A program made the position numbers and the translations under genes. A stretch of 64,000 nt of DNA from Flavobacterium frigidarium DSM 17623 (GTDB taxonomy: Bacteria > Bacteroidota > Bacteroidia > Flavobacteriales > Flavobacteriaceae), in assembly GCF_000425505.1 (NCBI RefSeq), contig NZ_KE384392.1, positions 316,713 to 380,712 of the forward strand, given 5' to 3'. Shown here piece by piece: positions 28,293 to 37,416 of the stretch; the stretch's first letter is position 1, and each line of letters starts with the position of its first letter. The notes beneath the pieces are model-generated. The model had not been told where the DNA came from. It saw nothing but the letters and a program-made list of their open reading frames with translations, and searched no databases.

Positions 28293-28943
28293 TTAAGGAG
28301 CTAGTCTTTCTATTTTCCAATCGTGTTGATTTTCTACTGAGTACCTAATTCTATCATGCAAACGATTAGGCCTACCTTGCCAAAATTCGACTACTGTAGG
28401 TTCAACAATGTATCCGCCCCAATTTTCTGGCCTAGAGATACTCTCCTTTTCATATTTTTTTTCTAACTCAACCAAATGATCTTCAAGATACGCTCTCGAA
28501 GGAATCACCTGACTTTGGTTAGATACAACAGCACCTAATTTACTGCCTTCTGGACGAGAGTCAAAATAATTGTCTGATGTACTTGGAGCCACTTTTTTTG
28601 CTACTCCTTTAATTATAATTTGTCGCTCCATACTGTGCCAAAAAAAAGAAAGGCAAATATTTGGATTTTCTGCTATTGCTTGCCCTTTCTCAGAATCATA
28701 ATTGGTATAAAAAATAAATCCTTCTTCGTTGAATTTTTTTAGAAGTACCACTCGAGATTTCGGGAAACCATCTTTCCCAATTGTTGCTACAGTCATTGCA
28801 TTTACCTCTTCTACTCCACCATATTCTTCAGTTTCATGAAACCACTGATTGAATAAATTAATAGGGTCCTCAGGAACATTTGTTTCTAATAACTCGTTTT
28901 TTTCGTATGATTTTCTATAATCACTTAAATCGTTTGTACTCAT
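28293..28943 (-). CDS. pdxH: Pyridoxamine 5'-phosphate oxidase
   Basis: 216 residues, typical length. It oxidises PNP or PMP to pyridoxal 5'-phosphate using FMN. Seen: EVNAMTVATIGKDGFPKSRVVLLK (FMN-binding strand), SEKGQAIAENPNICLSFFWHSMERQI, the SRPEGSKLGAVVSNQSQVI helix, the WGGYIVEPTVVEFWQGRPNRLHDRIRY substrate motif and the W...RLAP C terminus. It is the last gene in the pyrR-pyrB-STAS-rnz-pdxH direction, 38 bp after rnz. Confidence 0.97.
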   Translation of the reverse strand: MSTNDLSDYRKSYEKNELLETNVPEDPINLFNQWFHETEEYGGVEEVNAMTVATIGKDGFPKSRVVLLKKFNEEGFIFYTNYDSEKGQAIAENPNICLSFFWHSMERQIIIKGVAKKVAPSTSDNYFDSRPEGSKLGAVVSNQSQVIPSRAYLEDHLVELEKKYEKESISRPENWGGYIVEPTVVEFWQGRPNRLHDRIRYSVENQHDWKIERLAP

Positions 28944-28981
28944 AATTTTAGTAATAGTAAAGTGTTACAATAAGGCCAGCG

Positions 28982-29887
28982 TTAGAAACTAAAACTTCTA
29001 CCATCCTCGGCCAATAATATATTTGGAAAAACAGTTAAAGCTTCTTCCTTGAAAATTTCAATTTTGTCATATCTTGTCGAATAATGACCTAAAACTAGTT
29101 GTTTTACTCCTGCTTTTAAAGCAATTGTGGCAGCTTGCTTTGCTGTTGTATGCATGGTCTTACTAGCAAGAGCTTCTTCAGAATCTAAGAATGTAGATTC
29201 GTGATACAAAATATCTACATCTTTTATCAAGGGAATAATTGCTTCGTTGTACACAGTATCAGAACAAAACGCATATCGCATAGGGACTGCTGGATCAAGC
29301 GATAACTCCCCGTTTGGAATTACGCGTCCATCATCTAACGTAATATCTCTTCCGTTTTTAATATTTTGGAAATAACATTTATCAATATTGTAAGATGCCA
29401 CTACTTGAATATTTAACTTCCTAGCTTCTACTTTCTCTTCGAATAAAAAACCATTAGTATAGATGCGGTGCTTTAAAGGAATAGTGCGCACAATAACTTT
29501 TTCATCTTCATAGACAACAACACTTTCTTTAGCTTCTAATTCGTTAAAATGCAAATTAAATGTTGGCCAAGAATTCGATAATTTCAGTTGTAGTTTAATA
29601 ATCTCTTTAATTCCTTTGGGGCCATGAACATGTAAGTCAGTATTTCTACCCAATAACATAAATGTAGAAATCAAACCAATGAGTCCAAAGAAATGATCAC
29701 CGTGCAGGTGCGAAATAAAAATATGATTGATTTTTGAGAACTTAATTTTGTTCTTACGGAGTTGCACTTGCGTTCCTTCACCACAGTCTATTAAAAACAA
29801 TCTATTTTTAATATATAATATTTGGGCAGTAGGATTTGTAAAAGTGCGAGGGGTGGCTGCATAGCAACCAAGTATAGTTAAATTCAA
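28982..29887 (-). CDS. rnz: Ribonuclease Z
   Basis: 301 residues, the short-form RNase Z that cleaves the 3' trailer of tRNA precursors. Zinc motif HLHGDH is at residues 60-65; upstream LTILGCYAATPRTFTNPTAQIL and the DCGEGTQVQLRK loop are diagnostic, and FCSDTVYNEAI, LYHESTFLDSEE, HTTAKQAA and LGHYSTRY supply the other metal ligands. It lies 69 bp after the small STAS-like gene. Confidence 0.96.
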   Translation of the reverse strand: MNLTILGCYAATPRTFTNPTAQILYIKNRLFLIDCGEGTQVQLRKNKIKFSKINHIFISHLHGDHFFGLIGLISTFMLLGRNTDLHVHGPKGIKEIIKLQLKLSNSWPTFNLHFNELEAKESVVVYEDEKVIVRTIPLKHRIYTNGFLFEEKVEARKLNIQVVASYNIDKCYFQNIKNGRDITLDDGRVIPNGELSLDPAVPMRYAFCSDTVYNEAIIPLIKDVDILYHESTFLDSEEALASKTMHTTAKQAATIALKAGVKQLVLGHYSTRYDKIEIFKEEALTVFPNILLAEDGRSFSF

Positions 29888-29956
29888 TTTGAAATTTTAT
29901 TTTATTAATTGTTTGAGCCAATTATAATGATAAGAGAACAAATTTATAATTGGTTT

Positions 29957-30289
29957 TTAAAAACCTAAATCGCGTTCAATTTCTTCCATTTCAATTATGT
30001 CATGAGCTTCTAATAAAGAAGGAACAACACTAATATCATCTGAGACCTCATTAAAATCAATATCATCAGCAACGATAATAAAAGATTTTTTAGCTGCCTT
30101 GTGTTGTTCTGACAACGCCGAAAAAACTTCAACGTCTGCAACAGTTAGATTTTTATGAGCAAGCAAATCAACAGTAATATTTAGTTTTTCAAAAGATTTG
30201 TACTGCTGCGTTAGCTTAGTTACAAAAGAAGCCAAATCACCTTGAGTATCTTTGATTATAACAGTATGTGATTTATGATCTACTTTCAT
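29957..30289 (-). CDS. Small STAS-like protein next to rnz
   Basis: 110 residues. The alternation of short strands and helices (MKVDHKSHTVIIKDTQ, ITVDLLAHKNLT, SFIIVADDIDFNEV) suggests a STAS/anti-sigma-antagonist-like fold, but the phosphorylatable Ser motif typical of anti-anti-sigma factors is not evident. The C-terminal segment LEAHDIIEMEEIERDLGF is very acidic. Proteins of this kind sit directly before rnz in related flavobacteria and are sometimes mis-labelled as RNase Z themselves. Function unknown; conserved adjacency suggests a link to rnz expression or activity. Confidence 0.75.
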   Translation of the reverse strand: MKVDHKSHTVIIKDTQGDLASFVTKLTQQYKSFEKLNITVDLLAHKNLTVADVEVFSALSEQHKAAKKSFIIVADDIDFNEVSDDISVVPSLLEAHDIIEMEEIERDLGF

Positions 30290-30341
30290 TTTATGTGTGT
30301 TAGGTGGTTATTTTATAGCTAAGATAGTGAAGAAAAAAGAT

Positions 30342-31268
30342 TTACTGAATTTTAGAGGCCAATAGATAAATGACTGCCATTCTAATAGCAACACCATTTT
30401 CTACCTGATTTAAAATTACAGATTGTTGTGAGTCGGCTACGTCAGATGTGATTTCGACTCCTCTATTAATAGGTCCAGGATGCATCACAACTATTTCTTT
30501 ATTCAAGCTATCTAGCAATGCTTTATCTAAACCATATTGTTGCGCGTATTCTCTTGTAGAAGGAAAAAAGTTCACATCCATACGTTCGTTTTGCACTCTT
30601 AACATATTTGCAACATCACACCATTCTAGTGCTTTTCTAAGATTAGGTTCAACCGTTACCCCTAGAGATTCAATATATTTAGGTATCAATGTTTTTGGAC
30701 CGCATACTTTTACTTCAGCACCTTGCATTTGCAAAGCATAAATATTAGATAATGCCACTCTAGAGTGTAGAATATCTCCAACAATCACTACTTTTTTACC
30801 AGCAACATCACCTAATTTCTCTCTAATTGAATAACTATCTAGTAAAGCTTGAGTGGGATGCTCATGAGCACCGTCACCGGCATTAACGATACTTGCTTTA
30901 ACATTATTAGATAAAAAATGAGCTGCACCGGGAGTAGCATGACGCATCACCACCATATCAACTTTCATTGATAAAATATTGTTCACTGTGTCAATTAATG
31001 TTTCTCCCTTTTTTACTGATGACTGTGCTGCTGAAAAACTGATCACATCTGCCGAAAGTCTTTTTTGAGCTAATTCAAAAGAAAGTTTTGTACGAGTACT
31101 GTTTTCGAAAAAAATATTTGCAATAGTTATATCACGTAAAGAGGGTACTTTTTTTATCGGTCTGTTTATGACTTCTTTGAAATGATCAGCAGTTTCAAAA
31201 ATAAGATCGATATCATTTTTATTGATGTATTTTATTCCCAACAAATGATTTACGCTTAACTCTTTCAT
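30342..31268 (-). CDS. pyrB: Aspartate carbamoyltransferase catalytic subunit
   Basis: 308 residues. It joins carbamoyl phosphate to aspartate in de novo pyrimidine synthesis. The carbamoyl phosphate motif STRT is at residues 57-60 (FFENSTRTKLSFELA); HPTQALLDSYSI and the C-terminal MHPGPINRGVEI are diagnostic. No pyrI regulatory gene is adjacent; it follows pyrR by 41 bp, so regulation most likely comes through PyrR or transcription rather than a regulatory subunit. Confidence 0.97.
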   Translation of the reverse strand: MKELSVNHLLGIKYINKNDIDLIFETADHFKEVINRPIKKVPSLRDITIANIFFENSTRTKLSFELAQKRLSADVISFSAAQSSVKKGETLIDTVNNILSMKVDMVVMRHATPGAAHFLSNNVKASIVNAGDGAHEHPTQALLDSYSIREKLGDVAGKKVVIVGDILHSRVALSNIYALQMQGAEVKVCGPKTLIPKYIESLGVTVEPNLRKALEWCDVANMLRVQNERMDVNFFPSTREYAQQYGLDKALLDSLNKEIVVMHPGPINRGVEITSDVADSQQSVILNQVENGVAIRMAVIYLLASKIQ

Positions 31269-31309
31269 TATAGTATGATTAAATATTTTATACGCTTAAT
31301 TGTAGCTAC

Positions 31310-31849
31310 TTATGTGGTTATTAAATGAACTTCATCAGTTCCTTCATTCTCCTTCCAGTTCACTTTTACTTTCTCATTATTTATAGCGTCGACTTGTCTA
31401 CCACGATAATCAGGCTGTATAGGCAAATTGCGACTAAAACGTCGGTCTATTAAAACAAGTAGTTCAATTTCTGAAGGTCTTCCAAAAGATTGAATTGCTG
31501 TTAATGCAGCTCGAATGCTTCTACCGGTAAATAATACATCATCAATAAAAATGACTTTTTTATTTTCGACTATAAAATTAATGTTAGTTTTATTTGCTTC
31601 AAGTGGCTTATCTGTTCTACGGAAATCATCTCTAAAAAAAGTGATGTCTAAATAACCCAACATGATTTCTGGAGTCTTGTAATCGTTTTCTAGAATTTCT
31701 TTTAAACGCTCAGCCATAAAAGTACCTCTAGGTTGAATACCTACTAATATAGTATCTTTAAAATCGAGATGTTTTTCTATTAATTGACAAGCCAAACGGT
31801 GTAGAATGATATTGACTTCTTTGGCATTAAGTAAAACTTTTTGAGTCAT
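31310..31849 (-). CDS. pyrR: Bifunctional pyr operon regulator / uracil phosphoribosyltransferase
   Basis: 179 residues from ATG 31849 (MTQKVLLNAKEVNIILHRLACQLIE). The longer frame back to 31975 crosses the promoter and is not coding. The PRPP-binding loop VIFIDDVLFTGRSIRAAL and RRFSRNLPIQPDYRGRQVD identify PyrR. In Gram-positive bacteria it binds pyr mRNA to cause attenuation; here the predicted leader ahead of pyrR is only about 18 bases, so an attenuator in front of pyrR is unlikely. First gene of the pyrR-pyrB series. Confidence 0.94.
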   Translation of the reverse strand: MTQKVLLNAKEVNIILHRLACQLIEKHLDFKDTILVGIQPRGTFMAERLKEILENDYKTPEIMLGYLDITFFRDDFRRTDKPLEANKTNINFIVENKKVIFIDDVLFTGRSIRAALTAIQSFGRPSEIELLVLIDRRFSRNLPIQPDYRGRQVDAINNEKVKVNWKENEGTDEVHLITT

Positions 31850-31873
31850 AGTAATATATGGTGTTTGGTGTGA

Positions 31874-31881
31874 CAAATATA
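31874..31881 (-). promoter_or_regulatory. pyrR promoter, TATATTTG
   Basis: Exact minus-strand TAnnTTTG, 25 bases before the ATG chosen for pyrR; it decides against the longer start. Confidence 0.6.
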
Positions 31882-32084
31882 CAAATTCAATTTTATCAAT
31901 GATTATATAACGCTTTAGAAAATACAATTTATAAATAGAAAATTTATGTGGACACAATTTTGTAACTGCTGTCAATAATTTTAAAATAGTTTAAATTATC
32001 CATATTTGACGCAATAATAGGGTTACATCAAAATATCACAACTCTTTGTCGTAATTGTATAAAATGTTAAAATGGTGTTCTGTG

Positions 32085-32092
32085 TACTTTTA
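32085..32092 (+). promoter_or_regulatory. Possible promoter (TACTTTTA) of the small lipoprotein gene
   Basis: One mismatch from TAnnTTTG, 44 bases before the ATG at 32136. Confidence 0.3.
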
Positions 32093-32135
32093 CAGTAACA
32101 AAACAAATCAATTATAACAATTTAATTTATACGAT

Positions 32136-32309
32136 ATGCAAAAGAGAATCAATAGATTATTAATGCTTTTTTTAGTGTTATTTTCATTTACAAGTTGTGA
32201 AGTAGTAGGAGGAATTTTTAAAGCAGGAATGGGAGTAGGAATCTTCATTGTAGTTGCTGTAATAGCAGTCATTTTATGGATCGTCAGTAAAGTTTTTAGT
32301 CGAAAATAA
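32136..32309 (+). CDS. Small lipoprotein with one membrane segment
   Basis: 57 residues. MQKRINRLLMLFLVLFSFTSC is a lipoprotein signal with Cys21; the following CEVVGGIFKAG and a hydrophobic segment GVGIFIVVAVIAVILWIVSKVF match a family of short proteins common in flavobacteria that are often mis-annotated as phosphatidate cytidylyltransferase. No enzyme domain is present. It is an isolated gene with a perfect terminator right after it. Confidence 0.75.
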   Translation: MQKRINRLLMLFLVLFSFTSCEVVGGIFKAGMGVGIFIVVAVIAVILWIVSKVFSRK

Positions 32310-32314
32310 AAATA

Positions 32315-32348
32315 AAAAAAACTCCTGTAAATTTACAGGAGTTTTTTT
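32315..32348. terminator. Bidirectional terminator
   Basis: A perfect 22-base palindrome (arms ACTCCTGTAAA / TTTACAGGAGT, 32321-32342) has an A run on its left and a T run on its right, so it can end both the small lipoprotein gene and the convergent ABC-F gene. Confidence 0.92.
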
Positions 32349-32373
32349 ATACTATTCTATATCTATATAAAGA

Positions 32374-33993
32374 TTACTTAGCGTACATCTTAGTTCTTAA
32401 TTCTTGAACTTTTTCATCATCAAGATATTCATCAAAAGTCATGTAGCTATCAATCGCTCCATTTGGAGTTAGCTCTACTACTCTATTACCAACAGTTTGA
32501 GCAAATTCATGATCATGAGTGGTAAAAATAACTGATCCTTTATAGTTTTTTAAAGAGTTATTAAAAGCAGTAATCGATTCTAGGTCTAGGTGATTTGTAG
32601 GTTCGTCAATCATTAATACATTAGCTCTTTCCATCATCATACGAGACATCATACAACGTACTTTTTCTCCTCCTGACAATACACGACAAGTTTTTAATGC
32701 TTCTTCACCTGAGAAAATCATTTTCCCTAAGAAACTACGAATGTTTACTTCGTCACGTTCTTCCTCTGTTTTAACCCATTGACGCAACCAATCTACTAAT
32801 GATAAATCATTTTCAAAGTAGGCGTGATTCTCAACTGGTAAATAAGCTTGGTTTGTAGTTACACCCCAATCAAAATTTCCGGTATCTGCATCTTGTTTTC
32901 CGTTTAGGATTTCGTAGAAAGCAGTTGTCGCACGGGAATCTTTAGAAAATAAAACAATTTTATCTCCTTTAGCCATATTCAAATCAACTCCTTTAAACAA
33001 AACTTCTCCATCAACAGAGGCACTTAAATTTTGGATATTTAAAATTTGATCTCCTGCTTCACGCTCTTGATCAAAAATTATCGCTGGGTAACGACGGCTT
33101 GAAGGTTTGATTTCAGAAATGTTTAATTTACTGATCATCTTTTTACGAGAAGTCGCTTGTTTAGACTTGGCAACATTCGCAGAGAAACGACGAATAAATT
33201 CCTCTAACTCTTGTTTCTTCTCTTCAGCCTTTTTATTTTGTTGTGCGCGTTGTTTTGCTGCTAATTGACTAGATTCATACCAGAATGTATAGTTTCCTGA
33301 ATAGTGATTGATTTTACCATAATCAATATCAGAAATATGAGTACAAACAGAATCTAAAAAGTGTCTATCATGCGAAACAACAATTACTGTGTTTTCATAA
33401 TTTGCAAGGAAATTTTCTAACCAAGCAATTGTTTCAAAATCCAAATCATTGGTAGGCTCATCCATGATTAATAAATCCGGATTCCCAAAAAGCGCTTGTG
33501 CTAACAACACACGTACTTTAATTTTTCCCTCAAGATCACCCATTAAAGTATAGTGATGTTCCTCAGTAATTCCTAGGTTTGAAAGCATCGAAGCCGCATC
33601 AGAATCGGCATTCCAACCATTCATTTCTTCGAATTGCACTTGCAATTCTCCTATTCTATCTGCATTTTTATCATTGTAATCCAGATAAAGTTCGTCCATT
33701 TCTTTTTTTACTGCATACAATACTTTGTTCCCCATCATTACGGTTTCAAGTACAGTATGTTCGTCAAACATATTGTGGTTTTGATTTAAAACCGACATAC
33801 GTTTTCCTGTCTCTAAATGAATATGACCTGAGGTAGGATCCATATCTCCAGAGATTATCTTAAGAAATGTAGATTTTCCAGCTCCATTTGCTCCAATAAC
33901 CCCATATATATTTCCATGAGTAAACGTGGTGTTTACTTCATCAAATAAGATTCTCTTTCCAAACTGAACTGATAAATTATTAACTGTTAACAT
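32374..33993 (-). CDS. ABC-F family ATPase
   Basis: 539 residues with two ABC ATPase domains and no membrane part. Walker A GANGAGKSTFLK lies near residue 38 and the Walker B LLIMDEPTNDLD follows the first signature region; the second half has a degenerate P-loop (FSKDSRATTAFYEIL) but an intact signature LSGGEKVRCMMSRMM and Walker B VLMIDEPTNHLDLES. The linker with KQRAQQNKKAEEKKQELEEFIRRF is charged and helical. It resembles the YbiT/EttA type that acts on the ribosome. Own promoter and terminator. Confidence 0.92.
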   Translation of the reverse strand: MLTVNNLSVQFGKRILFDEVNTTFTHGNIYGVIGANGAGKSTFLKIISGDMDPTSGHIHLETGKRMSVLNQNHNMFDEHTVLETVMMGNKVLYAVKKEMDELYLDYNDKNADRIGELQVQFEEMNGWNADSDAASMLSNLGITEEHHYTLMGDLEGKIKVRVLLAQALFGNPDLLIMDEPTNDLDFETIAWLENFLANYENTVIVVSHDRHFLDSVCTHISDIDYGKINHYSGNYTFWYESSQLAAKQRAQQNKKAEEKKQELEEFIRRFSANVAKSKQATSRKKMISKLNISEIKPSSRRYPAIIFDQEREAGDQILNIQNLSASVDGEVLFKGVDLNMAKGDKIVLFSKDSRATTAFYEILNGKQDADTGNFDWGVTTNQAYLPVENHAYFENDLSLVDWLRQWVKTEEERDEVNIRSFLGKMIFSGEEALKTCRVLSGGEKVRCMMSRMMMERANVLMIDEPTNHLDLESITAFNNSLKNYKGSVIFTTHDHEFAQTVGNRVVELTPNGAIDSYMTFDEYLDDEKVQELRTKMYAK

Positions 33994-34018
33994 GCATGTT
34001 TGTTTTATAAATTTTGTG

Positions 34019-34026
34019 CAAATTTA
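34019..34026 (-). promoter_or_regulatory. ABC-F gene promoter, TAAATTTG
   Basis: Exact minus-strand TAnnTTTG, 26 bases before the ATG. Confidence 0.5.
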
Positions 34027-34332
34027 CAAAAAATATAATGATTTTAAGAATGCATGTAGTATTATGATCTTGCTCCAAAAATTAAAAAAGTAACAGTAGT
34101 GATTGCGGTAGATTTCAAAATGATAAATAAGGAATGTAGTCTAGTTAAATCAATGGTTGGCAAAGTATTTTTGAAATTAAAGTTCATAATTATACTTATC
34201 TCGAAAGTAACTCAGTTTTCCCTTATTATTTCAATGATTATAAGGCACTAGTAAGTAAAATCGGAATATAACTGTATTATAAATTCATTTAATGCATTTT
34301 TCCCAATATTTTTTTAAATATATTTTTTTTTA

Positions 34333-34354
34333 AAGCGCTTAAAATCTACATTTA
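34333..34354 (+). promoter_or_regulatory. Possible operator and promoter of the sugar transporter gene
   Basis: The palindrome AAGCGCTT (34333-34340) is followed by TACATTTA (34347-34354), one base off TAnnTTTG, 43 bases before the ATG at 34397. AAGCGCTT resembles the core of LacI-family operators, and its place just upstream of a -7 element suits a repressor or activator site. Weak evidence. Confidence 0.35.
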
Positions 34355-34396
34355 CGACCGAACTAAAATCTAATAAAATATTATCCACTTACTATT

Positions 34397-35866
34397 ATGA
34401 ATTCAGAAAATTTACAAACCAAGTGGGGACAATTTATCTCTTTGATTATTGTCTTCTTCTTCTGGGGTTTTGTTGGTTCGGCCAATGACATTTTAATTCC
34501 CGTATTTAAAAAAGTATTTACATTATCACAGGTAGAATCACAGCTTGTAGCATGGGCCTTTTATGTAGCGTATTTTGTAGGATCAATAATTTTTTTCCTA
34601 GTGTCTTTAAAAGTTGATGTTTTACAAAAATTTGGATACAAGAAAACATTATCAGCAGGTTTATTATTATCTGCCGTAGGTTCGTTCTTATTTGTACCAG
34701 CAGCTACAATGGAAAGTTTTCCATTTTTCTTAACTGCATTATTTACTGTAGGACTTGGGTTTTCGATTCAACAAATTGTAGCAAATCCACTAGCTATTAA
34801 AATGGGTAGTCCTGATACCGGTGCACACCGTTTGACGTTGGCAGGAGGAATAAACTCTTTTGGAACTACCATAGGAGCTATTTTATTGGGAATCGCATTA
34901 TTTGGGATGGGGAGTAATAAAAAAACAAATCTGTCACTTGAAGATATAAAGCTGCCGTTCATTATTTTAGGTGTTGCTTTTATACTTGTAGCGATTTTTA
35001 TGAATTTCTCTAAAATAGAGAATCCTGCCAAAATCGAAAAAACAGTTATCGCAGACAATACTGATAAATTCAATATTTTAGACTATCCACAACTTTATTT
35101 AGGAATGCTAGCCATATTTATATATGTAGGTACAGAGGTAACTATTATAAGTAACTTACCAGCATTATTGCATACTGCCGAGTTTGGTAAAATTCTTGAA
35201 GACGCCATCTCCCCTTTTATTGCATTATATTGGGGAAGTTTAATGATAGGCCGTTGGAATGGTGGTGTAAATGTATTTAATACTTCAAATTTAGTAAATA
35301 CAGCTCTTAAATTCATTGTTCCCGCGATCGCATTTGGTGTTATTATAGGTGCAAATATTTTTGCTCAGCATGATGTTTCTTCTTTCTATATCTATCCTAT
35401 TTGGATTTTACTATTTATTGGGGTAAGCTTTATAGGTGGTAAAAACGCAGGTAAAACCTTAATGTTATTTGGTCTATCAGGTTTAGTAATGATGTTTGCT
35501 GGTCTTGTTTGTCCAGATACTGAAATTGCAAAATTCTTCTTTATATCAGGAGGTTTATTCTTATCTATCATGTGGCCTTCAATATTCGATTTGGCTATCG
35601 CTGGACTAGGAAAAAACACTGGAAAAGCCTCTTCTTTCTTAATCATGATGATTCTAGGAGGTGGAATAATTCCATTAGTACAAGGTAAAATTTGTGATTA
35701 TGACTTGACACATCCTGCTGGAATTTTCGGAATTTCTTGGACACATTTCTCATACGTTATTCCATTACTTGGTTTTGCTTATTTAGGATGGTATGGTTTT
35801 TATTGCCCTAGAATTTTGAAAAAACAAGGCATCAGCCATATTGAAACTGAGGGTGGTGGTCATTAA
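34397..35866 (+). CDS. FucP/GluP-type sugar MFS transporter
   Basis: 489 residues with about twelve membrane segments. The N-terminal FFFWGFVGSANDILIPVFKKVFTLSQVESQLVAWAFYVAYFVGSI is the signature of fucose/glucose-galactose permeases (FucP, GluP, NagP). QQIVANPLAIKMGSPDTGAHRLTLAGGINSFGTTIGA and the C-terminal IMWPSIFDLAIAGLGKNTGKASSFLIMMILGGGIIPLVQG are also family blocks. It would take up a hexose or amino sugar with protons. Monocistronic, ending in a strong terminator. Confidence 0.93.
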   Translation: MNSENLQTKWGQFISLIIVFFFWGFVGSANDILIPVFKKVFTLSQVESQLVAWAFYVAYFVGSIIFFLVSLKVDVLQKFGYKKTLSAGLLLSAVGSFLFVPAATMESFPFFLTALFTVGLGFSIQQIVANPLAIKMGSPDTGAHRLTLAGGINSFGTTIGAILLGIALFGMGSNKKTNLSLEDIKLPFIILGVAFILVAIFMNFSKIENPAKIEKTVIADNTDKFNILDYPQLYLGMLAIFIYVGTEVTIISNLPALLHTAEFGKILEDAISPFIALYWGSLMIGRWNGGVNVFNTSNLVNTALKFIVPAIAFGVIIGANIFAQHDVSSFYIYPIWILLFIGVSFIGGKNAGKTLMLFGLSGLVMMFAGLVCPDTEIAKFFFISGGLFLSIMWPSIFDLAIAGLGKNTGKASSFLIMMILGGGIIPLVQGKICDYDLTHPAGIFGISWTHFSYVIPLLGFAYLGWYGFYCPRILKKQGISHIETEGGGH

Positions 35867-35910
35867 CCACATATATCTTAAACATATAAGTTATCTTTAA
35901 TTCGACCCTA

Positions 35911-35943
35911 AGACCACCAAATTTATTTGGTGGTCTTTTTTTT
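35911..35943 (+). terminator. Terminator of the sugar transporter gene
   Basis: Perfect 11-bp stem AGACCACCAAA / TTTGGTGGTCT, 4-base loop, eight T. Confidence 0.95.
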
Positions 35944-35998
35944 GGCATCACTTTTGAATTTTCGAAATATAACAGATACATTTACTCAAATTTAGATT

Positions 35999-37177
35999 AT
36001 GAAAAAACTACTACTTTTCTTTTTTTCGATTGTTATAATTAGCTCTTGTGGAGTGAAGAAAACTCAAAATCTATTGAGTGAAGGTGATTACGATGCCGCA
36101 ATAAATCGTGCCGTAGAAGGTTTGAGAACTAATAAGGATTCTAAAGGAAAACAAGATTATGTTTACCTTCTCGAAGAGGCTTTCGCCAAAGCTAAAGAGC
36201 GTGATTTACTCAAATTAGACTTGCTTATAAAGGGCAATAATCCACGTGATTATGAGGCAATTTACACCACTTTCATGCAATTAACTAAGCGACAAGAAAC
36301 TATTCGACCTTTATTACCACTTCCACTATTAGATAGAAAACGGGACGCTATTTTTCCTTTCGAAAATTATAATAATCAAATTGTAAGTAGTAGAAATAAG
36401 TTGTCGCAGTATCTCTATGATAACTCTAAAGCTTTAATGCTTACTAACGATAAAAAAATATTTCGTCGCGCTTATGATGATTTAAGTTATTTAAACCAAA
36501 TCAATCCCAATTATAAAGATGTAATCAAATTAATGGACGAAGCGCAATTCAAGGGCACTGATTTCATTACTGTGCAGTTGAACAACCAAACTAATATGGT
36601 AATTCCTAGAGATCTTCAAAATGATCTACTGGATTTTAGTACATATGGTTTAAACACTGATTGGACGGTCTATCATAGTAGTCGCCAAAACAATATTAAA
36701 TATGATTATGCAGTAGCACTTAATTTTCAAGCTATAAATATTAGTCCAGAGCGTGTAAACGAAAAAAACTTTTATAATGAGAGACAGATTAAAGTTGGCT
36801 TAAAGAACCTCTTAGATAAAAAAGGTAATATTGTAAAAGACAGTTTAGGTAAAGCCATCCAAGTTGATAATTTTAAAACTGTAAGCGCTAGAATTTATGA
36901 GTACCAGCAATACAAAGCTTGTCAAGTGATTGCTAATGTGGTCTTTACCAATTTACAAAACAACCAGCTAATTCAATCTTTCCCTTTAAATAGCGAATCT
37001 ATCTTTGATAATATTTACGCCACTTTTAGAGGAGATCGTAGAGCAATTGACTTGAACTACAATGATTATTTTGACCGCCGTCCTATGCCTTTTCCTTCTA
37101 ATGAACAGATGGTATTTGATACGGGGGAAGATCTCAAAAGCAAACTTAAATTAATTTTAAAAAATAATCGAATGTGA
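35999..37177 (+). CDS. Lipoprotein of unknown function
   Basis: 392 residues. Lipobox in IISSC (Cys17) after MKKLLLFFFSIVI indicates a lipoprotein. Residues 20-60 (TQNLLSEGDYDAAINRAVEGLRTNK) read like a tetratricopeptide-type helical pair, followed by a helical region and a beta-rich second half (TDWTVYHSSRQNNIKYDYAVALNFQAINISPERV). No enzyme motif found. Similar lipoproteins are common singletons in flavobacteria. It stands alone between two terminators. Confidence 0.75.
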   Translation: MKKLLLFFFSIVIISSCGVKKTQNLLSEGDYDAAINRAVEGLRTNKDSKGKQDYVYLLEEAFAKAKERDLLKLDLLIKGNNPRDYEAIYTTFMQLTKRQETIRPLLPLPLLDRKRDAIFPFENYNNQIVSSRNKLSQYLYDNSKALMLTNDKKIFRRAYDDLSYLNQINPNYKDVIKLMDEAQFKGTDFITVQLNNQTNMVIPRDLQNDLLDFSTYGLNTDWTVYHSSRQNNIKYDYAVALNFQAINISPERVNEKNFYNERQIKVGLKNLLDKKGNIVKDSLGKAIQVDNFKTVSARIYEYQQYKACQVIANVVFTNLQNNQLIQSFPLNSESIFDNIYATFRGDRRAIDLNYNDYFDRRPMPFPSNEQMVFDTGEDLKSKLKLILKNNRM

Positions 37178-37209
37178 TAATACATCACAGGAAACACCTA
37201 CTATTTAGC

Positions 37210-37244
37210 TCGTTGAACAACTGTTCAACGACCTATTTTTTTTT
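37210..37244 (+). terminator. Terminator of the lipoprotein gene
   Basis: 8-bp stem TCGTTGAA / TTCAACGA, loop of six, then a run of about ten T. Confidence 0.85.
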
Positions 37245-37316
37245 GCCAATTAACTAACATTAAATTAAAATTTTGTTAGAATAGCTATTTTATTAACAAC
37301 GCATTAAAAATATATG

Positions 37317-37324
37317 TACTTTTG
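37317..37324 (+). promoter_or_regulatory. Arginine operon promoter, TACTTTTG
   Basis: Exact TAnnTTTG. The predicted start, about 6 bases downstream, coincides with the ATG of the leader reading frame at 37330, so that frame would be leaderless, and about 325 bases of untranslated or regulatory RNA would precede the first enzyme gene. Confidence 0.6.
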
Positions 37325-37329
37325 CAGTA

Positions 37330-37416
37330 ATGAAAAATAAAAGTTTACATATAACTTCTATCTCACGGATAAAATTGACTCCTGCTTCGCCCGAAGTACG
37401 GACACTATCACTATAG
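37330..37416 (+). CDS. Putative leader peptide of the arginine operon (28 aa)
   Basis: The frame starts at the predicted 5' end of the mRNA and reads MKNKSLHITSISRIKL, then TPASPEVRTLSL and TAG. The last codons and the stop lie inside a hairpin (ACACTA, 37402-37407, with TAGTGT, 37414-37419) followed by a T-rich stretch. This arrangement resembles an attenuation leader whose translation controls RNA folding. It contains two Arg codons (both CGG, which looks uncommon here) but no run of Arg. Whether it is translated is unknown. Confidence 0.5.
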   Translation: MKNKSLHITSISRIKLTPASPEVRTLSL

